Below, in pieces: positions 1-5,844 of a stretch of DNA of 5,844 nt. The translations under genes were made by a program, and so were the position numbers. The DNA lies in the NCBI GenBank assembly GCA_964342835.1, contig CAYFGJ010000066.1, forward strand, positions 1 through 5,844, read 5' to 3'. The first letter of the stretch is position 1. Each line of letters starts with the position of its first letter. The notes below the pieces were generated by a model. It searched no databases, was not told where the DNA came from, and was given only the letters and a program-made list of their open reading frames with translations. This DNA is from GCA-2716945 sp964342835 (GTDB taxonomy: Bacteria; Pseudomonadota; Gammaproteobacteria; GCA-002705445; GCA-002716945).

Positions 1-1
1 A

Positions 2-550
2 ATCAGCATTATTTATGAAATAATCTGGAAAAACTTAATCGAAGGCGTAAATGATAGGAATTCTGATTTTCATACATTTGCATTGGCTACAACTAATAAT
101 GATAAAGTTTCAGTTAGAACAATTGTATTGAGGGATTGTAATAAAAAAGACTTATATATTTCTTTTCATACAAATAATACATCTAAAAAAATAAAAGAAA
201 TTAAAAAAAATCCAAATGTTGAATGTTTGTTTTACAGTAAAAATGAAAAAATACAAATAAGAATTTCTGGTATTGCTAAAATTTTTAATGATGATCATAT
301 TTGTCATAAAATTTGGAAAAATTTAAAACAAGATGCACGTAATTGTTATCTTATTGATAAAAAATCTGGGTCGTTAATAAATAGTCCAGCAGATGTACAT
401 CAAGAACATAACAATGAAGTTAGTAAAAATTTTTCATTAATAAATATAAATATAAAAAAAATAGAGTGGTTATATTTATCTAGTTCAGGACATAGACGTG
501 TTTCTTTTAATGAACACAATTTATTTAAAGGTAATTGGATTGTTCCTTAA
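2..550 (+). CDS. Pyridoxamine 5'-phosphate oxidase-related FMN-binding protein (5' partial)
   Basis: The reading frame is open from base 2 to a TAA at 548-550, giving 182 visible residues; the true start lies left of the window. An in-frame TTG at 83 is internal, because family-like sequence continues upstream of it (FHTFALATT, residues 23-31). Visible motifs, numbered from base 2, are RTIVLR (39-44), FHTNNTSKK (55-63), QIRISG (85-90), WLYLSSSGHRR (156-166) and a terminal NWIVP. These fit the split-barrel flavoprotein family related to PdxH, specifically the Alr4036-like/COG5135 type; the ending differs from the conserved C-terminus of true PdxH. Family knowledge: the RT(I/V)VLR, FHT and Q(I/L)R strands build the FMN site. 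The substrate is unknown, and vitamin B6 oxidase activity should not be assumed. The gene converges on the tRNA-Leu gene with no gap. No terminator is visible after it. Confidence 0.85.
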   Translation: MSIIYEIIWKNLIEGVNDRNSDFHTFALATTNNDKVSVRTIVLRDCNKKDLYISFHTNNTSKKIKEIKKNPNVECLFYSKNEKIQIRISGIAKIFNDDHICHKIWKNLKQDARNCYLIDKKSGSLINSPADVHQEHNNEVSKNFSLININIKKIEWLYLSSSGHRRVSFNEHNLFKGNWIVP

Positions 551-632
551 TGCCGATGGCCGGACTCGAACCGGCATGGCTTTCGCCACTGCCCCCTCAA
601 GACAGCGTGTCTACCAGTTCCACCACATCGGC
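551..632 (-). tRNA. leuU: tRNA-Leu, anticodon GAG
   Basis: The minus strand folds into a complete class II tRNA of 82 nt. The acceptor GCCGATG pairs with CATCGGC. A D-arm contains the usual GGTAGAC. The anticodon stem CTGTC/GGCAG has one T-G pair and closes the loop TTGAGGG, with anticodon GAG at plus positions 596-598. The variable arm is TGGC-GAAA-GCCA, a perfect 4-bp stem with a GNRA-type tetraloop. The T-arm is GCCGG-TTCGAGT-CCGGC. The discriminator base is A at 551. It is clearly more GC-rich than its surroundings, as expected for a tRNA in an AT-rich genome. It reads CUC and CUU leucine codons. It begins 4 nt after the secG stop, the same place as leuU in Escherichia coli. CCA is not encoded: the next bases are TTA, the complement of the convergent gene's stop, so a CCA-adding enzyme must be needed. 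Confidence 0.97.
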
Positions 633-636
633 AAAA

Positions 637-960
637 TTATGGAAGATCTTTAATGTTATCTTTAGATGATTTTTTTTCTTCTTGATCAGTTTGCAACTGA
701 CTATCAATTATACTCGTTTCATTAGATGTTTTGTTCGATGCAAAATATGCCAATGACAAACTTGTAACAAAAAATATTAATGCGATAAGTGTTGTAATTT
801 TAGTCAAAAATGTAGCGTTACCACGAGCACCAAATATAGTAGATGAAGCTCCTGTACCAAAAGCTGCTCCAGCATCAGCTCCCTTACCATGTTGAACAAG
901 TATCAAAATAATAAGTGATATGGCTAGAATTATATGAATACTTAAGATAATAGTTTGCAT
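637..960 (-). CDS. secG: Protein-export membrane protein SecG
   Basis: This 107-residue protein is the small, non-essential subunit of the SecYEG translocon in the inner membrane, where it assists SecA-driven protein export. Two membrane segments are visible at about residues 3-22 and 53-73. Between them lies the family signature: QHGKGAD at 23-29, followed by the Gly/Ala-rich GAAFGTGASSTIFGARG at 31-47. The hydrophilic tail (about 74-107) is charged and rich in Ser, Lys, Glu and Asp, as in other proteobacterial SecG proteins. The ATG start gives the expected N-terminus directly before the first membrane helix; only a weak Shine-Dalgarno match is seen upstream. It follows tpiA by 12 nt and precedes tRNA-Leu by 4 nt, so it is probably co-transcribed with both. 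An A8 run (plus 670-677) lies in the tail coding sequence. Confidence 0.95.
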   Translation of the reverse strand: MQTIILSIHIILAISLIILILVQHGKGADAGAAFGTGASSTIFGARGNATFLTKITTLIALIFFVTSLSLAYFASNKTSNETSIIDSQLQTDQEEKKSSKDNIKDLP

Positions 961-972
961 GTCATTATTTAC

Positions 973-1746
973 TCAGATTGATGAACAAATTTCAACAAAT
1001 TTTTTAGAATTTAATGAAGCGCCACCAACCAAAACTCCATCTACTTCGTTTATATTGAGTATAGTATTAGCATTTTTTGAATTTACACTTCCACCATATA
1101 TAATTCTAATTTTATCAGAATCTTTTCCAAACATGGAAAATAATACTTTTCTAATATGTTTATGAACATTGATAATGTCAGACTCACTGGCATTTTTACC
1201 AGTGCCTATTGCCCAAACAGGCTCATATGCAACTATTAATTTTCCAGGATCTGTTTTAATAAATTTTAAAGATTTTTTTAATCCTTGCTGTAATTGATGG
1301 CTTATAATTCTTTTAGTAAATTTTTTATTATACTCGGATAATGTTTCGCCTATACAATATATCGTTTTAATTTGCCCCCTTAATGAAGTCATAATTTTAT
1401 TTGTTAGGGATGATTGTTGTTCTTTAAATATAATACGTCTTTCAGAATGACCTATAATACAATATTTGCATTTTAAGTCTTTGGCCATTTGGATAGAAAT
1501 TTCACCTGTATAAGCACCAGACTCATATTCAGAAATATTTTGTATTCCACAAAAAATATTATGCTTATTTTTTTTCTCCAATATCTTTTTGATAGTATCT
1601 ATGTATATTGATGGAGGAAATAACACAATTTCTCCTCTATTTTTTTTATGTTTTAAATTTGCAATTATATTAAAAGTTAATTTGGATAAGGATTTTGATG
1701 TTCCGTTTTGTTTCCAGTTTGCAGCAATGAGAATCTTTCTATTCAT
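973..1746 (-). CDS. tpiA: Triosephosphate isomerase
   Basis: This enzyme interconverts dihydroxyacetone phosphate and glyceraldehyde 3-phosphate in glycolysis and gluconeogenesis in the cytosol. The 257 residues match the usual single-domain TIM barrel length of about 250. All key residues are visible: Asn10 and Lys12 in AANWKQNG, the electrophilic His100 in IIGHSERR, and the catalytic base Glu175 in AYEPVWAIGTGK, which runs into the flexible phosphate-gripping loop 6 (about 176-184). YGGSV (217-221) and the GVLVGGAS strand near 237-244 complete the phosphate site. The segment GAYTGEIS (77-84) is also typical. The ATG start yields the expected short N-terminus before the first strand. The gene starts 3 nt after the glmM stop and has only a weak ribosome binding site (AGAA), suggesting translation depends partly on glmM. 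tpiA directly upstream of secG is common in gammaproteobacteria. Confidence 0.97.
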   Translation of the reverse strand: MNRKILIAANWKQNGTSKSLSKLTFNIIANLKHKKNRGEIVLFPPSIYIDTIKKILEKKNKHNIFCGIQNISEYESGAYTGEISIQMAKDLKCKYCIIGHSERRIIFKEQQSSLTNKIMTSLRGQIKTIYCIGETLSEYNKKFTKRIISHQLQQGLKKSLKFIKTDPGKLIVAYEPVWAIGTGKNASESDIINVHKHIRKVLFSMFGKDSDKIRIIYGGSVNSKNANTILNINEVDGVLVGGASLNSKKFVEICSSI

Positions 1747-1749
1747 AAT

Positions 1750-3126
1750 TTATGTTCTAATGATATTATCACAAAAATAATCTACAAGAGAGTTTATTTC
1801 TTCCTCATTTTCATATTCAATTAATAATCTAATCAAATTTTCTGTTCCTGAAGGTCTTAATAAGATTCTTCCATGATTCATGACTTTAGTCTCTAAATTA
1901 TTTGTAATCTTTTTATTATGTTCATTTCTCATAAATTCTAATTTATTTTTTATAGGTATATTAATTAATTTACTTGGTATTTTTTTTATATGTTTTGTTA
2001 AATCATCTAATGAATTATTTGAAACATATAAAATTTTTAAAACATTTATTAAAGTTAAAATACTATCACCAATTGGTATATCAATAAAATCTCTAACTAT
2101 AATATGGCCGGATGATTCACCACCTATTTGAGCATTGTTCTCAATCATACCTTCTAATACGTTTCTATCACCAACATTTGTTTTAATGAAATTAATTCCA
2201 GATTTTTTGTACTCTGAATGTATTCCAAAATTTGTCATATGTGTACCAATTACAGATTCTTGATAATTTTCAAATCTTTTTTTGTATTCAGATATAATCA
2301 ATAAGATTTCATCTCCATCTAATATTTTTCCATTTTGGCTTATAAAAATAGCTCTGTCTCCATCTCCATCAAACGCTACTCCCAAATTAATTTTTATTTT
2401 ATTATTTAAATTAAATTGTTTCATATAATTTCTTATGAATTCAGGATGTGTTGAGCCACAATTATAATTAATATTTTTTCCATTCGGTTGATCAAATATT
2501 GTAATTACTTCTAGGCATGTATCTTTAAAGATTTCTTCAGTAATTTTTGAAGTAGCACCATTTGCACAATCAATCAATACACGCATACTTTTATTTTTAT
2601 CAGTTATAATATTTGTTACCTTTCTTGTAAAATAATCACGAACTAATTTTATATATTTATCTTTAATGATAGTTTTATTATTTAATATTTGAATATTTTT
2701 TTTAGATGTATCGATATCACTAACAGTTTTATAAAAATCTTCAATTTTATTTTCTAATTTATGGTTAAGTTTATTTCCGTTATAATCAAATATTTTTATT
2801 CCATTATCATAATATGGATTATGTGACGCAGTAATTTGTATACCTATAGAAAAATTATCTGCTAGATTGTTAACTATAGCGCTCAATGCAGGTGTGTGAA
2901 GCATTCCCAAAGAGATCGCTTTAGATCCTTGTTTATTAATACCATCATTTAAAGCTGTTTCAATTTGATTGGCAGATTCTCTCCCATCATTAGATATATA
3001 AACGATTCCTGATTTATTCTGAAATAATATCGATGCTACTGAGTATCCTATTTTTCTAATTTCTTCAGTAGTTAAAGGAAATTCACCAAATTTTTTCCTA
3101 ATTCCATCTGTACCAAACAATATCAT
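1750..3126 (-). CDS. glmM: Phosphoglucosamine mutase
   Basis: GlmM converts glucosamine 6-phosphate to glucosamine 1-phosphate, the step before GlmU makes UDP-N-acetylglucosamine for peptidoglycan and LPS. The 458 residues show the four-domain alpha-D-phosphohexomutase layout. FGTDGIR is at 4-10. The catalytic phosphoserine is Ser101 in TASHNP (99-104). The Mg-binding loop DGDGDR is at 253-258. The sugar-binding GESSGH is at 336-341, and the C-terminal phosphate-binding RPSGTEN is at 424-430. VGDRNV at 318-323 corresponds to the usual VGDRYV. Lys11 follows DGIR where Gly is usual; this lies outside the catalytic residues and probably does not affect activity. The ATG overlaps the folP stop (ATGA, 3123-3126), and no Shine-Dalgarno match precedes it, which points to translational coupling to folP. 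FolP-GlmM pairing is a conserved gammaproteobacterial arrangement. Confidence 0.96.
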   Translation of the reverse strand: MILFGTDGIRKKFGEFPLTTEEIRKIGYSVASILFQNKSGIVYISNDGRESANQIETALNDGINKQGSKAISLGMLHTPALSAIVNNLADNFSIGIQITASHNPYYDNGIKIFDYNGNKLNHKLENKIEDFYKTVSDIDTSKKNIQILNNKTIIKDKYIKLVRDYFTRKVTNIITDKNKSMRVLIDCANGATSKITEEIFKDTCLEVITIFDQPNGKNINYNCGSTHPEFIRNYMKQFNLNNKIKINLGVAFDGDGDRAIFISQNGKILDGDEILLIISEYKKRFENYQESVIGTHMTNFGIHSEYKKSGINFIKTNVGDRNVLEGMIENNAQIGGESSGHIIVRDFIDIPIGDSILTLINVLKILYVSNNSLDDLTKHIKKIPSKLINIPIKNKLEFMRNEHNKKITNNLETKVMNHGRILLRPSGTENLIRLLIEYENEEEINSLVDYFCDNIIRT

Positions 3127-3938
3127 TTTTTTAAATATACCGGTTTCATATCAAGTAATAACTTAGTTTCTTTAACATCATGTGTACGTATAATACTAGC
3201 TCCATTCTTTACAGATAATATTGTTGCAGTTAAAGTTCCGTTTAATCTATCTTCAGGTGGTTTGTTTAATAAGTTACCTATCATGCTCTTTCTAGAAATT
3301 CCAATTAACAAATTATCATGTATTTTTTTAAAATGATTCAATTTTTTCAATATTAAGTAGTTATGATTTAAAGTTTTTCCAAAACCAAACCCTGGATCAA
3401 TAATAATATGATTCTTTTTAATTTTATTTTTTATACATGAATCAATTTTATTTTTAAAGAAAAGAGAAATATCTGAAATTATATTTTTATATCTGGGTTG
3501 TTTTTGCATAGTTTCTGGTTTACCTTGCATATGCATCAAACATATAAAAAGATTGTGTTTTTTTACTAACTGTATCAATTTTTCATCACTCAAAGAAGAG
3601 ATATCATTCACTAACTGTATTTTGTATTTTATCAATTCTTTTACAACTTCAGATTTTCTTGTATCTATTGAAAGTGATATGTCTGTATAATTTCTAATTT
3701 CTTCAATGATTGGTAATAGTCTAGAAATTTCTTCATCAGATGATATTCCTCGTGATCCTGGCCTGGATGATTCTGCGCCTATATCAATAATATCTGCTCC
3801 ATCACTTATCATTTTCTTAATATGTTTCATGGCTTTAGATTTTTTAAAATATAATCCACCATCAAAAAAAGAATCAGGAGTAACATTTAGAATACCCATA
3901 ATTATAGGTTTTTTATTTTTAGCTAAGATTAGACTCAT
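3123..3938 (-). CDS. folP: Dihydropteroate synthase
   Basis: FolP condenses 6-hydroxymethyl-7,8-dihydropterin diphosphate with p-aminobenzoate to form dihydropteroate in folate synthesis; it is the target of sulfonamides. The 271-residue TIM barrel has all family motifs in order: GILNVTPDSF (15-24), IDIGAESSRPG (51-61), SIDTRK (90-95), NDISS (111-115), MHMQG (135-139), DPGFGFGK (181-188), GISRKS (213-218) and RTHDV (251-255). Ser58 aligns with Thr62 of the Escherichia coli enzyme, a residue near the p-aminobenzoate/sulfonamide site; the change is conservative. The ATG start leaves 14 residues before the first barrel strand, slightly shorter than in E. coli. A GAGAAA ribosome binding site (plus 3946-3951) lies 7 nt before it, inside the 3' end of the upstream nuclease gene, which overlaps folP by 20 nt. 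At its other end it overlaps glmM by 4 nt. Confidence 0.96.
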   Translation of the reverse strand: MSLILAKNKKPIIMGILNVTPDSFFDGGLYFKKSKAMKHIKKMISDGADIIDIGAESSRPGSRGISSDEEISRLLPIIEEIRNYTDISLSIDTRKSEVVKELIKYKIQLVNDISSLSDEKLIQLVKKHNLFICLMHMQGKPETMQKQPRYKNIISDISLFFKNKIDSCIKNKIKKNHIIIDPGFGFGKTLNHNYLILKKLNHFKKIHDNLLIGISRKSMIGNLLNKPPEDRLNGTLTATILSVKNGASIIRTHDVKETKLLLDMKPVYLKK

Positions 3939-4731
3939 CTAGATATTTCTCAAATTTAGAATTATTTGTTTGTTTTTGTTTAATTTTTAAATTATATTGT
4001 TTTGCTCTATCTAAAAATCCTTTTTTATAAATAGCAAGCTCATCATCTTTAATTATATATTTTGTAAATGTTAATTGTGGAGGTGGGGTACATATAAGTA
4101 ATACTGCTTGTGTAATTTTTGTTTTATATAAATAATCATGTGCAATGGCATATGCTGCTGTTTGTAAAAAATAATCTTTACAATACTCAATTTTTTTTGG
4201 TTTTCTAGAAGACTTAAAATCAATAATAGATTGATTATCTTCATAAATACCACATAAATCACATGTTCCGGCAAATTGAATTAAAATTGAATCATAATAA
4301 ATATTAACTTCATTTCCCCATATCTCTTGTAAACTATTATTTAATCCTTTAAATATAATTTGGTTTGCCATTAAACTTTCTTCATTACTTATATTATCTA
4401 ATGATTGTTCGTGCTTATTAACTTGTATATCTAAATTTAATTCAATTTGTGGATCTATGGTTTTAGGTTTTAAATTTAATAAATATTTTTCAATACATGA
4501 ATGCATTTTTGTTCCTCTTAACAAACTTTCTCGAGTAATTTTATCTGCTTCTTTTTCTCCTATTTTTTGACGCCATCTATTTAAGCTTTCTTTATCACTG
4601 GTCGATTTAGTCTGATCAAGAATAGTTGTAACGGATGGGATGTCTTTATTACCAACTCTGTATGACCGAAGACCGTTGACATCTTTGATTTTTCTCAAAG
4701 TATGATATTTGAAATTATTAATCCACTTCAA
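3919..4731 (-). CDS. PD-(D/E)XK superfamily nuclease, MGME1/phage exonuclease-like
   Basis: This 270-residue protein looks like a stand-alone DNA exonuclease. The N-terminal part has SYRVGNKDIPSVTTIL (23-38), then LNRWRQKIGEKEADKI (50-65), RGTKMH with His77 and a following Glu81. The nuclease core follows: Glu141 in GNEVNIYYD, Asp158 in FAGTCDLCG, IIDFKSS with Asp171 and Lys173, and QTAAY (Gln190, Tyr194), the QxxxY motif of RecB-like nucleases. This motif series is shared by mitochondrial MGME1, a single-stranded DNA exonuclease, and by exonucleases of marine phages. No helicase domain is present. Cysteines at 157 and 160 flank Asp158, but the spacing does not suggest a Cas4/AddB-type Fe-S cluster. 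The start is TTG, chosen because no ATG or GTG lies between the upstream in-frame stop (4756-4758) and the conserved region and because a good ribosome binding site precedes it. The cellular role is inferred: end trimming in replication or repair, or a captured phage function. Confidence 0.8.
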   Translation of the reverse strand: MKWINNFKYHTLRKIKDVNGLRSYRVGNKDIPSVTTILDQTKSTSDKESLNRWRQKIGEKEADKITRESLLRGTKMHSCIEKYLLNLKPKTIDPQIELNLDIQVNKHEQSLDNISNEESLMANQIIFKGLNNSLQEIWGNEVNIYYDSILIQFAGTCDLCGIYEDNQSIIDFKSSRKPKKIEYCKDYFLQTAAYAIAHDYLYKTKITQAVLLICTPPPQLTFTKYIIKDDELAIYKKGFLDRAKQYNLKIKQKQTNNSKFEKYLDESNLS

Positions 4732-4739
4732 TTTTAAAA

Positions 4740-4744
4740 CCTTA
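4740..4744 (-). promoter_or_regulatory. Ribosome binding site of the nuclease gene
   Basis: The minus strand reads TAAGG, then an 8-nt AT-only spacer, then TTG. The match to the Shine-Dalgarno core and the spacing support the TTG at 4729-4731 as the start codon of the PD-(D/E)XK nuclease, whose frame has no ATG between the upstream stop and residue 76. Confidence 0.6.
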
Positions 4745-4752
4745 AATACAGT

Positions 4753-4775
4753 AACTTATCATATTAACATAAGTT
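4753..4775 (-). promoter_or_regulatory. Possible weak promoter and inverted repeat in the ftsH/nuclease gap
   Basis: The 68-nt gap between the ftsH stop and the nuclease start contains a perfect 7-bp inverted repeat, AACTTAT/ATAAGTT (4753-4759 and 4769-4775), with a 9-nt loop. Overlapping it on the minus strand is TATGAT (plus 4758-4763), a five-of-six match to the -10 consensus. A poor -35 candidate (TAGTAA) lies 17 nt upstream. Transcription from here would give a leader of about 20 nt before the TTG. The stem has one G-C pair per arm and no following T run, so it is not an intrinsic terminator. In sequence this AT-rich, such matches arise easily by chance. Confidence 0.25.
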
Positions 4776-4799
4776 TAAAATTACTATATTAAAAGATTT

Positions 4800-5844
4800 T
4801 TATGAAGCTGGTGTAGTTGCAGGGCTTTCTTTAGATCGTGGTGTAATTCCACCAGACGATGAGTCATCATCAGACCAATTTTCAGGAGCTCCAGGTGTTT
4901 TTCCATCCATAATTTGATCTATTTGTTTACTATCTATAGTCTCATATTTTATTAAAGCTTCTGCCATAACATGCATTTTATCAAGATTGTCTTTAATTAA
5001 TTTTGTTGCACGTTTATATTGCAAATCAATAATCCTTTTTATCTCAGAATCAATTGAATGAGCTGTTTCATCTGAAACTTTTTTTTGCTGAGAAACAGAT
5101 TTACCTAGAAAAACTTCATTTTGTTCTTCATTGTATGCCAATGGTCCCATTTTATCTGAAAGACCCCACTTTGTTACCATACTTCTAGCAAGATCAGTAG
5201 CTCTCTCAATATCATTTGATGCACCAGTAGTGACTGCATCAGATCCAAAAACTAATTCTTCTGCAACTCTGCCACCAAATAAAGCTGCTATCATACTATT
5301 GATTCTTTGTTTACTATTACTGTATCGATCTTCTTCAGGTAAAAACATTGTTACGCCTAAAGCTCTTCCTCTTGGTATAATACTTACCTTATAAACAGGA
5401 TCATGATCAGGTACTAATCTTCCAACAATAGCATGTCCTGCTTCATGATAAGCAGTAAGTTTCTTCTCATCATCGTTCATTACCATTGATTTTCTTTCAC
5501 CACCCATCATAATTTTATCTTTAGCTTTTTCGAAATCTTCCATATCAACTATTTTTTTATTAGCTCTAGCAGCAAATAATGCTGCTTCATTAGCAAGATT
5601 TGCTAAATCAGCTCCAGAAAAACCTGGTGTTCCTCTAGCTAATATTTTTGGTTTTACATCATTAGCAATAGGTATTTTTCTTATATGAACTTTAAGAATT
5701 TGTTCTCTACCACGAATATCCGGTAAAGGTACTACTACTTGTCTATCAAATCTACCTGGTCTTAATAATGCTGGATCTAATACATCAGGTCTATTAGTTG
5801 CTGCAATAACAATAACTCCTTCATTTCCTTCAAATCCATCCATT
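4800..5844 (-). CDS. ftsH: ATP-dependent zinc metalloprotease FtsH (C-terminal part)
   Basis: FtsH is a membrane-anchored hexameric AAA+ protease that degrades misfolded membrane proteins and regulatory proteins; in Escherichia coli it controls LpxC and sigma-32. The frame is open to the right edge, so the 347 visible residues are the C-terminal part; the first Met is internal, within EMDGFEG of the family, at about residue 280 in E. coli numbering. Seen here are the second region of homology, ATNRPD (15-20) to RPGRFDR (28-34) with both arginine finger residues, then GTPGFSGADLANL (71-83). The zinc site is HEAGH (133-137: His133, Glu134, His137), with Asp211 in TGASNDIERAT as the probable third ligand. 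The tail from about 318 is acidic, Ser/Pro/Thr-rich and probably disordered. The membrane segments and Walker A and B motifs lie outside the window. The next gene follows after 68 nt, the largest gap here. Confidence 0.97.
   Translation of the reverse strand, partial: MDGFEGNEGVIVIAATNRPDVLDPALLRPGRFDRQVVVPLPDIRGREQILKVHIRKIPIANDVKPKILARGTPGFSGADLANLANEAALFAARANKKIVDMEDFEKAKDKIMMGGERKSMVMNDDEKKLTAYHEAGHAIVGRLVPDHDPVYKVSIIPRGRALGVTMFLPEEDRYSNSKQRINSMIAALFGGRVAEELVFGSDAVTTGASNDIERATDLARSMVTKWGLSDKMGPLAYNEEQNEVFLGKSVSQQKKVSDETAHSIDSEIKRIIDLQYKRATKLIKDNLDKMHVMAEALIKYETIDSKQIDQIMDGKTPGAPENWSDDDSSSGGITPRSKESPATTPAS

Noticed and set aside
83..550. TTG at 83 as the start of the plus-strand gene
   Set aside because: The frame stays open to the window edge, and the upstream residues (FHTFALATT) match the family's N-terminal region, so the gene is 5' truncated by the window rather than starting here.
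551..632. Possible bidirectional terminator formed by the tRNA region
   Set aside because: GC-rich hairpins exist, but they are explained by the tRNA fold and no T run follows on either strand.
1880..2131. 83-codon plus-strand frame with hydrophobic stretches opposite glmM
   Set aside because: The hydrophobic runs are the complement of Lys/Asn-rich codons of glmM; no ribosome site or family resemblance was seen. The plus-strand frames opposite tpiA (959-1165, 1589-1780), folP (3706-3942) and ftsH (5131-5394) were rejected for the same reason.
4071..4274. 67-codon minus-strand frame inside the nuclease gene
   Set aside because: It lies wholly in another frame of a gene with clear family motifs, has no recognisable domain, and reflects AT-rich chance openness.
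4753..4775. Inverted repeat after ftsH as an intrinsic terminator
   Set aside because: The stem has a single G-C pair and no T run follows it on the minus strand.
4800..5843. ATG at 5841-5843 as an ftsH start
   Set aside because: It is the conserved internal Met of EMDGFEG in the AAA domain; the gene continues beyond the right edge.
1..5844. CRISPR array, insertion sequence, riboswitch or prophage block
   Set aside because: No direct repeat array, transposase, terminal inverted repeats or structured leader could be seen; the window is almost entirely coding, and only the nuclease gene hints at phage ancestry.

Overview
This strongly AT-rich window carries the housekeeping cluster ftsH – (inserted nuclease gene) – folP – glmM – tpiA – secG – tRNA-Leu(GAG), all on the minus strand, converging on a partial plus-strand gene at the left edge. 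The order ftsH-folP-glmM-(tpiA)-secG-leuU is the classical gammaproteobacterial arrangement. High AT content, very tight packing (gaps of 0 to 12 nt and two gene overlaps, apart from one 68-nt gap) and no recognisable mobile elements suggest a streamlined gammaproteobacterium, for example an AT-rich marine lineage or a symbiont. The exact lineage cannot be settled from this window.

Layout from right to left, the direction of transcription. The C-terminal part of FtsH (AAA second region of homology, zinc protease domain, acidic/Ser-rich tail) runs in from the right edge. A 68-nt gap follows, with a possible weak promoter and a short inverted repeat. Next is a 270-codon gene of the PD-(D/E)XK superfamily that resembles the mitochondrial MGME1 and phage exonuclease group. 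It starts at TTG, supported by a Shine-Dalgarno match, and its 3' end overlaps folP by 20 nt. folP overlaps glmM by 4 nt (ATGA). tpiA follows 3 nt after glmM, secG 12 nt after tpiA, and tRNA-Leu(GAG) 4 nt after secG. The tRNA lacks an encoded CCA, and its discriminator base touches the stop codon of the convergent plus-strand gene, an FMN-binding protein related to pyridoxamine 5'-phosphate oxidase whose 5' end lies outside the window.

The cluster joins unrelated core functions: membrane protein quality control (FtsH), folate synthesis (FolP), entry into peptidoglycan and LPS precursor synthesis (GlmM), glycolysis (TpiA), protein export (SecG) and a leucine tRNA. The item most worth attention is the phage/mitochondrial-type exonuclease gene lodged between ftsH and folP and apparently translationally coupled to folP. 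Everything else is conserved core genome. Apart from the 68-nt ftsH/nuclease spacer there is no intergenic sequence of note.
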